Source: JANXVV01 sp038230975 (GTDB lineage Bacteria > Planctomycetota > Phycisphaerae > Tepidisphaerales > Tepidisphaeraceae). Taken from it: 8,034 nucleotides of DNA. The stretch is taken from NCBI GenBank assembly GCA_038230975.1, contig JBBRMF010000241.1, positions 1 to 8,034 of the forward strand, in the 5' to 3' direction. Positions 5,752 to 8,034 of the stretch are shown here, piece after piece. Position 1 is the first letter of the stretch; each line of letters begins with the position of its first letter. The position numbers and the translations under genes were made by a program. The notes below the pieces were generated by a model. That model searched no databases, was not told the DNA's origin, and was given only the letters and a program-made list of their open reading frames with translations.

Positions 5752-7497
5752 ATGATTTACGTGGTCATTGCGGTCTGCTTGTCTTTGGCCGTCTTCGGCA
5801 TCTGCGGAGCACAAGTGGTCTCGGCTGAGCCGGCAAATCAGGTTACGCTTCGCGCTGTGGATTTTGGGGCCATTCCGGACGACCTCAAGGATGACACTCA
5901 GGCATTCCAACGCTTGTTCGCTGCTGCTGTCAAAGCGAAAGCGGGCGTGACCATTGAGATCGCACCCGGTCAGTACGATTTTTTCCCCGAACACGCGACT
6001 CGTCGTGAGTGTTTTGCAAGCAATGCGATCGACTCAGATCATCCGGTGCGAACAATCTCGCTCGATTTGAGCGGGCTTTCGAACGTGACTATCCAGGCCA
6101 GTCACGCCCGGTTTCTTATGCATGGCAACCTTAGCCTGTTGGTAGCCGAACACTGCCGGAATCTGACCCTCGAAGGCGCATCGTTCAATCTTGCCCGGCC
6201 GACGCTGTCCGAACTCACCGTGACGTCGGTCGGCGATCACTTTTGGGTCGGCAAAGCGCTGTCTGATACGCCTTTTGTCCTCGAAGGCGGCGTTCCGAAC
6301 TGGGTGGGCGAGGATTGGCGAAAGCCTGCGAATCTGGCTCAGCGATTCGATCCGAAGACCAACACCACCTGGCGCGAGGCAGTGCCATTTAACAATGCAT
6401 CGTCAGTAGTTGAGCAAGCGCCCGGCGAACTCAAGGTGATGATGAACAAGATGCCGGACTACAAAGTCGGCCAAATCATTACATTTCGCAATACCAAACG
6501 CGATCAGATCGCGATGTGGTTCAATCACTGCCGTGATGTCACTCTGCGTGACGTGACGTTGAATGCGTTGCCTGGCTTCGGAGTGCTCAGCCAGTTCACC
6601 GAAAACGTCAATTTCACTCGCGTCAACGTCGAGCCGCCGGCTGGCAGTGGCCGTACGCTTGCGTCGGCGGCCGATATTTTTCATTTCTCGATGTGCAGGG
6701 GGAAAATCGAGATCACCGATTGTCTGATGAAAGGTGCCCACGACGACGCCGTCAATGTGCATGGCATTAACTTCAAGATCGACGAAAAGCTGGCGGACAA
6801 CCGTCTCCTCGTGCGATTCGGCCACAAGCAGACGCGTGGCTTTCAAGCGTTCTGGTCCGGCGACGAAGTGGAGTTTGTTTCCCGCGACACGCTGTTGGCG
6901 ATCGGAACGGCAAAAGTCACCGCGGCGATATTTCGCAGCGACGGCGCTCACGAACTGACGTTCGACCAGATCATTCCGGCCGGGGTCAACATCGGACAGG
7001 ACGTGATTGAAAATCTAGCGTGGATTCCGTCGGTGTCCATCACTGGCTGCCGCGTCGAACGAATTCCCACCCGTGGATTCCTGCTATCGACGCGCGGCCG
7101 CATCGTGGTTGAGAACAACACATTCGATAAAACAACCATGTCAGCGATCCTGATCAGCGACGACGCCGGATCGTGGTTCGAATCCGGGCCGGTCCGCGAC
7201 GTCACAATTCGGAAAAATACATTTCTGAATTGCGGAGAACCGGTCATCTCGATCCATCCCGAAAACAAGACCGATGCTGGTCCCGTTCATCAGAACGTAA
7301 AGATCGCCGACAATACATTTACGATGCAACGTCAGGCGATTTCCCTCAGAAGCACATCCCATGTCGTGATTGAAGACAATCACTTCAGGTTGATCAACGG
7401 GACAGCAAAACCGTCAAACGATTTGATAATGAGTTCCGCAGGTCCCCAACCTCAAATCACGAGGAATACTATCAGTGTTTTGGCCCAACCGGACTGA
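5752..7497 (+). CDS. GH110 exo-alpha-1,3-galactosidase, secreted
   Basis: A 581-residue parallel beta-helix enzyme of family GH110, which removes terminal alpha-1,3-linked galactose with inversion (GlaA/GlaB of Bacteroides, blood-group B and related epitopes). Residues 1-25 form a signal peptide with a hydrophobic core and a VSA/E cleavage site; it lacks the usual basic residue near the N-terminus. The mature part starts with VTLRAVDFGAIPDDLKDDT, the opening of this fold. Family landmarks: PGQYDFFPEHAT, MWFNHCRDVTLRDVTL, GFGVLSQFTENVNF, ADIFHFSMCRGKIEI and KGAHDDAVNVHG. D308 and the pair D331/D332 have the same spacing (23 and 24 residues) as the acidic residues I recall as catalytic in a marine GH110 (321, 344, 345). 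An in-frame stop at 5746-5748 fixes the upstream limit; the Shine-Dalgarno is weak. The gene starts right behind an IS256 remnant, so its native promoter may be lost. Confidence 0.9.
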   Translation: MIYVVIAVCLSLAVFGICGAQVVSAEPANQVTLRAVDFGAIPDDLKDDTQAFQRLFAAAVKAKAGVTIEIAPGQYDFFPEHATRRECFASNAIDSDHPVRTISLDLSGLSNVTIQASHARFLMHGNLSLLVAEHCRNLTLEGASFNLARPTLSELTVTSVGDHFWVGKALSDTPFVLEGGVPNWVGEDWRKPANLAQRFDPKTNTTWREAVPFNNASSVVEQAPGELKVMMNKMPDYKVGQIITFRNTKRDQIAMWFNHCRDVTLRDVTLNALPGFGVLSQFTENVNFTRVNVEPPAGSGRTLASAADIFHFSMCRGKIEITDCLMKGAHDDAVNVHGINFKIDEKLADNRLLVRFGHKQTRGFQAFWSGDEVEFVSRDTLLAIGTAKVTAAIFRSDGAHELTFDQIIPAGVNIGQDVIENLAWIPSVSITGCRVERIPTRGFLLSTRGRIVVENNTFDKTTMSAILISDDAGSWFESGPVRDVTIRKNTFLNCGEPVISIHPENKTDAGPVHQNVKIADNTFTMQRQAISLRSTSHVVIEDNHFRLINGTAKPSNDLIMSSAGPQPQITRNTISVLAQPD

Positions 7498-7520
7498 TCA
7501 ATTGGCATGTTCACCAATCT

Positions 7521-7586
7521 GGGACACGCGTTTTCTGAGCGTTCACTGTCTTCGTCGACTTTGTCATACGAATCGTAAAGTGTCCC
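7521..7586. repeat. Inverted GGGACAC / GTGTCCC pair in front of a transposase start
   Basis: GGGACAC (7521-7527) and GTGTCCC (7580-7586) are inverted copies 52 bases apart; each is followed within a few bases by CGCGTTT (7527-7533 and 7591-7597). The right copy lies 61 bases before the ATG of the transposase start at 7647, a plausible place for the left end of an IS. The left copy might be an end of a second, lost element. No coding signal is seen between 7498 and 7646. Confidence 0.35.
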
Positions 7587-7630
7587 GAAGCGCGTTTCAT
7601 GGTGATTTGTCGTAATAGTGCGAGCTTCGC

Positions 7631-7803
7631 AAGGAGGCGGCCGCTCATGCATGATGCCGATCCTCACGGGGTTGGGGATTTAGACGGACGGGCTCGGGCT
7701 GAGTCCGACGGGAAGGCCCGCGATCGCATTCGGGTCGTCGCCATGGCCAAGGCGGGCCACACGACGCCGCAGATCATCAAGGCGTTGAAGGTGCCGCAGC
7801 GGG
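7631..7803 (+). pseudogene. Transposase start, IS630-like helix-turn-helix, truncated
   Basis: AAGGAGG at 7631-7637 precedes ATG 7647 by nine bases, a strong ribosome binding site. The product begins MHDADPHGVGDLDGRAR and goes on with KARDRIRVVAMAKAGHTTPQ and IIKALKVPQR. The segment RDRIRVVAMAKAGHTTPQII is the helix-turn-helix opening of IS630-like transposases (usual form: RRRRVVLLAAxGxTxxxIAxxLxVSxRTV). After KVPQR, near 7803, the similarity ends where the sequence changes to a membrane protein in another frame. The frame then runs to a stop at 7845-7847 without further family features. About 52 of the expected 350 residues remain. It differs from the IS630 piece on the - strand, so two elements are involved. 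Confidence 0.6.
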
Positions 7804-7806
7804 GCG

Positions 7807-8034
7807 TTCCCGACCATTGTCGTGCCCTTTGGACTCGTCTTCTATAAGTCAACCAAGGGACACTTGCCCTGGAAGGTCGTCCTTCCTTTCGCCATCAACC
7901 TCATCGCCAACCTGATTCTTACGCCGATCCTCTTTCGGATGCGGCAACTGCGGATATATTGGTCGTCCTCGGGACGATTGCCTGGTCGATGATTGTTGTC
8001 TGGCCGGATTTCCGCTGGAACGCCGTGGCAGAGA
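7807..8034 (+). pseudogene. TspO/MBR-like membrane protein, frameshifted, both ends missing
   Basis: From 7807 the frame gives FPTIVVPFGLVFYKSTKG, HLPWKVVLPFAINLIANLI and LTPILFRMRQ, then loses sense at about 7943. Sense resumes one frame back at 7944 with ATADILVVLGTIAWSMIVVW and PDFRWNAVAE, open to the window edge. The pattern of hydrophobic helices with FAINLxANLxxTPxxFxxR followed by DILVV and W..VWP resembles TspO/MBR (tryptophan-rich sensory) proteins. The expected NLPL-like residues between FRMR and ATADI are absent, so a deletion of about 13 bases is the likely cause of the shift. The N-terminal part was lost at the junction with the transposase scrap. The TspO name is moderate-confidence recognition; that it is a broken membrane protein is clearer. 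Confidence 0.5.

Noticed and set aside
6403..6951. A 182-codon open frame on the - strand
   Set aside because: It is the reverse of the GH110 central region, which carries the catalytic motifs on the + strand.
7501..7518. ATTGG-N8-CCAAT hairpin as terminator after GH110
   Set aside because: The stem is only five pairs, AT-rich, and no T-run follows.
7857..7865. GGGACACTT as an exact inverted partner of AAGTGTCCC at 7578-7586
   Set aside because: This copy falls in conserved coding sequence of the TspO-like protein (KGHLPW), so the nine-base match is probably chance.
1..8034. CRISPR array, tRNA/rRNA genes, toxin-antitoxin or defence genes
   Set aside because: No regularly spaced repeats, tRNA-like cloverleaf or defence-gene motifs were seen on either strand.

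Overview
The window looks like part of an accessory carbohydrate-use locus in a bacterium of the PVC group (Planctomycetota, Verrucomicrobiota or Lentisphaerota). This is inferred from the mix of a RhaS-type rhamnose importer, GH95 and GH110 glycosidases, a right-handed beta-helix protein remnant and several IS630/IS1595/IS256 transposase pieces. No rRNA or other taxonomic marker is present, so the assignment is tentative.

Left part (1-1611): the 3' half of an ABC sugar permease gene, cut by the window edge, is followed with a 4-base ATGA overlap by an intact lipoprotein substrate-binding gene of the RhaS family. Both are on the + strand and are probably the last two genes of a rhamnose (6-deoxyhexose) import operon.

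Middle scar (about 1612-2972): no intact gene is visible. It holds, in order, an antisense N-terminal scrap of a secreted beta-helix protein, an orphan gene start with a strong ribosome binding site, a frameshifted N-terminal scrap of an IS630-family transposase (- strand), and a frameshifted C-terminal part of an IS1595-family transposase (+ strand). The two transposase pieces meet head to head with only a few bases between them.

Core (3012-7497): two intact + strand glycosidases, a GH95 family enzyme (alpha-L-fucosidase/alpha-L-galactosidase family) and a secreted GH110 alpha-1,3-galactosidase. Between them (5322-5751) lie an antisense C-terminal scrap of an unidentified gene, the last 40 or so codons of an IS256-family transposase, and a likely IS256-type end directly in front of the GH110 gene. 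Positions 5322-5454 show nothing I can name.

Right part (7498-8034): another transposase start (IS630-like helix-turn-helix) with a strong ribosome binding site breaks off after about 52 codons and runs into a frameshifted TspO/MBR-like membrane protein that leaves the window.

Taken together, transporter, fucosidase and alpha-galactosidase could serve to trim fucose and alpha-galactose from host-type (for example blood-group B-like), plant or algal glycans and import a deoxyhexose. The striking feature is that every other gene in the window is broken, at or close to a transposase scrap, while the transport and glycosidase genes have stayed intact.
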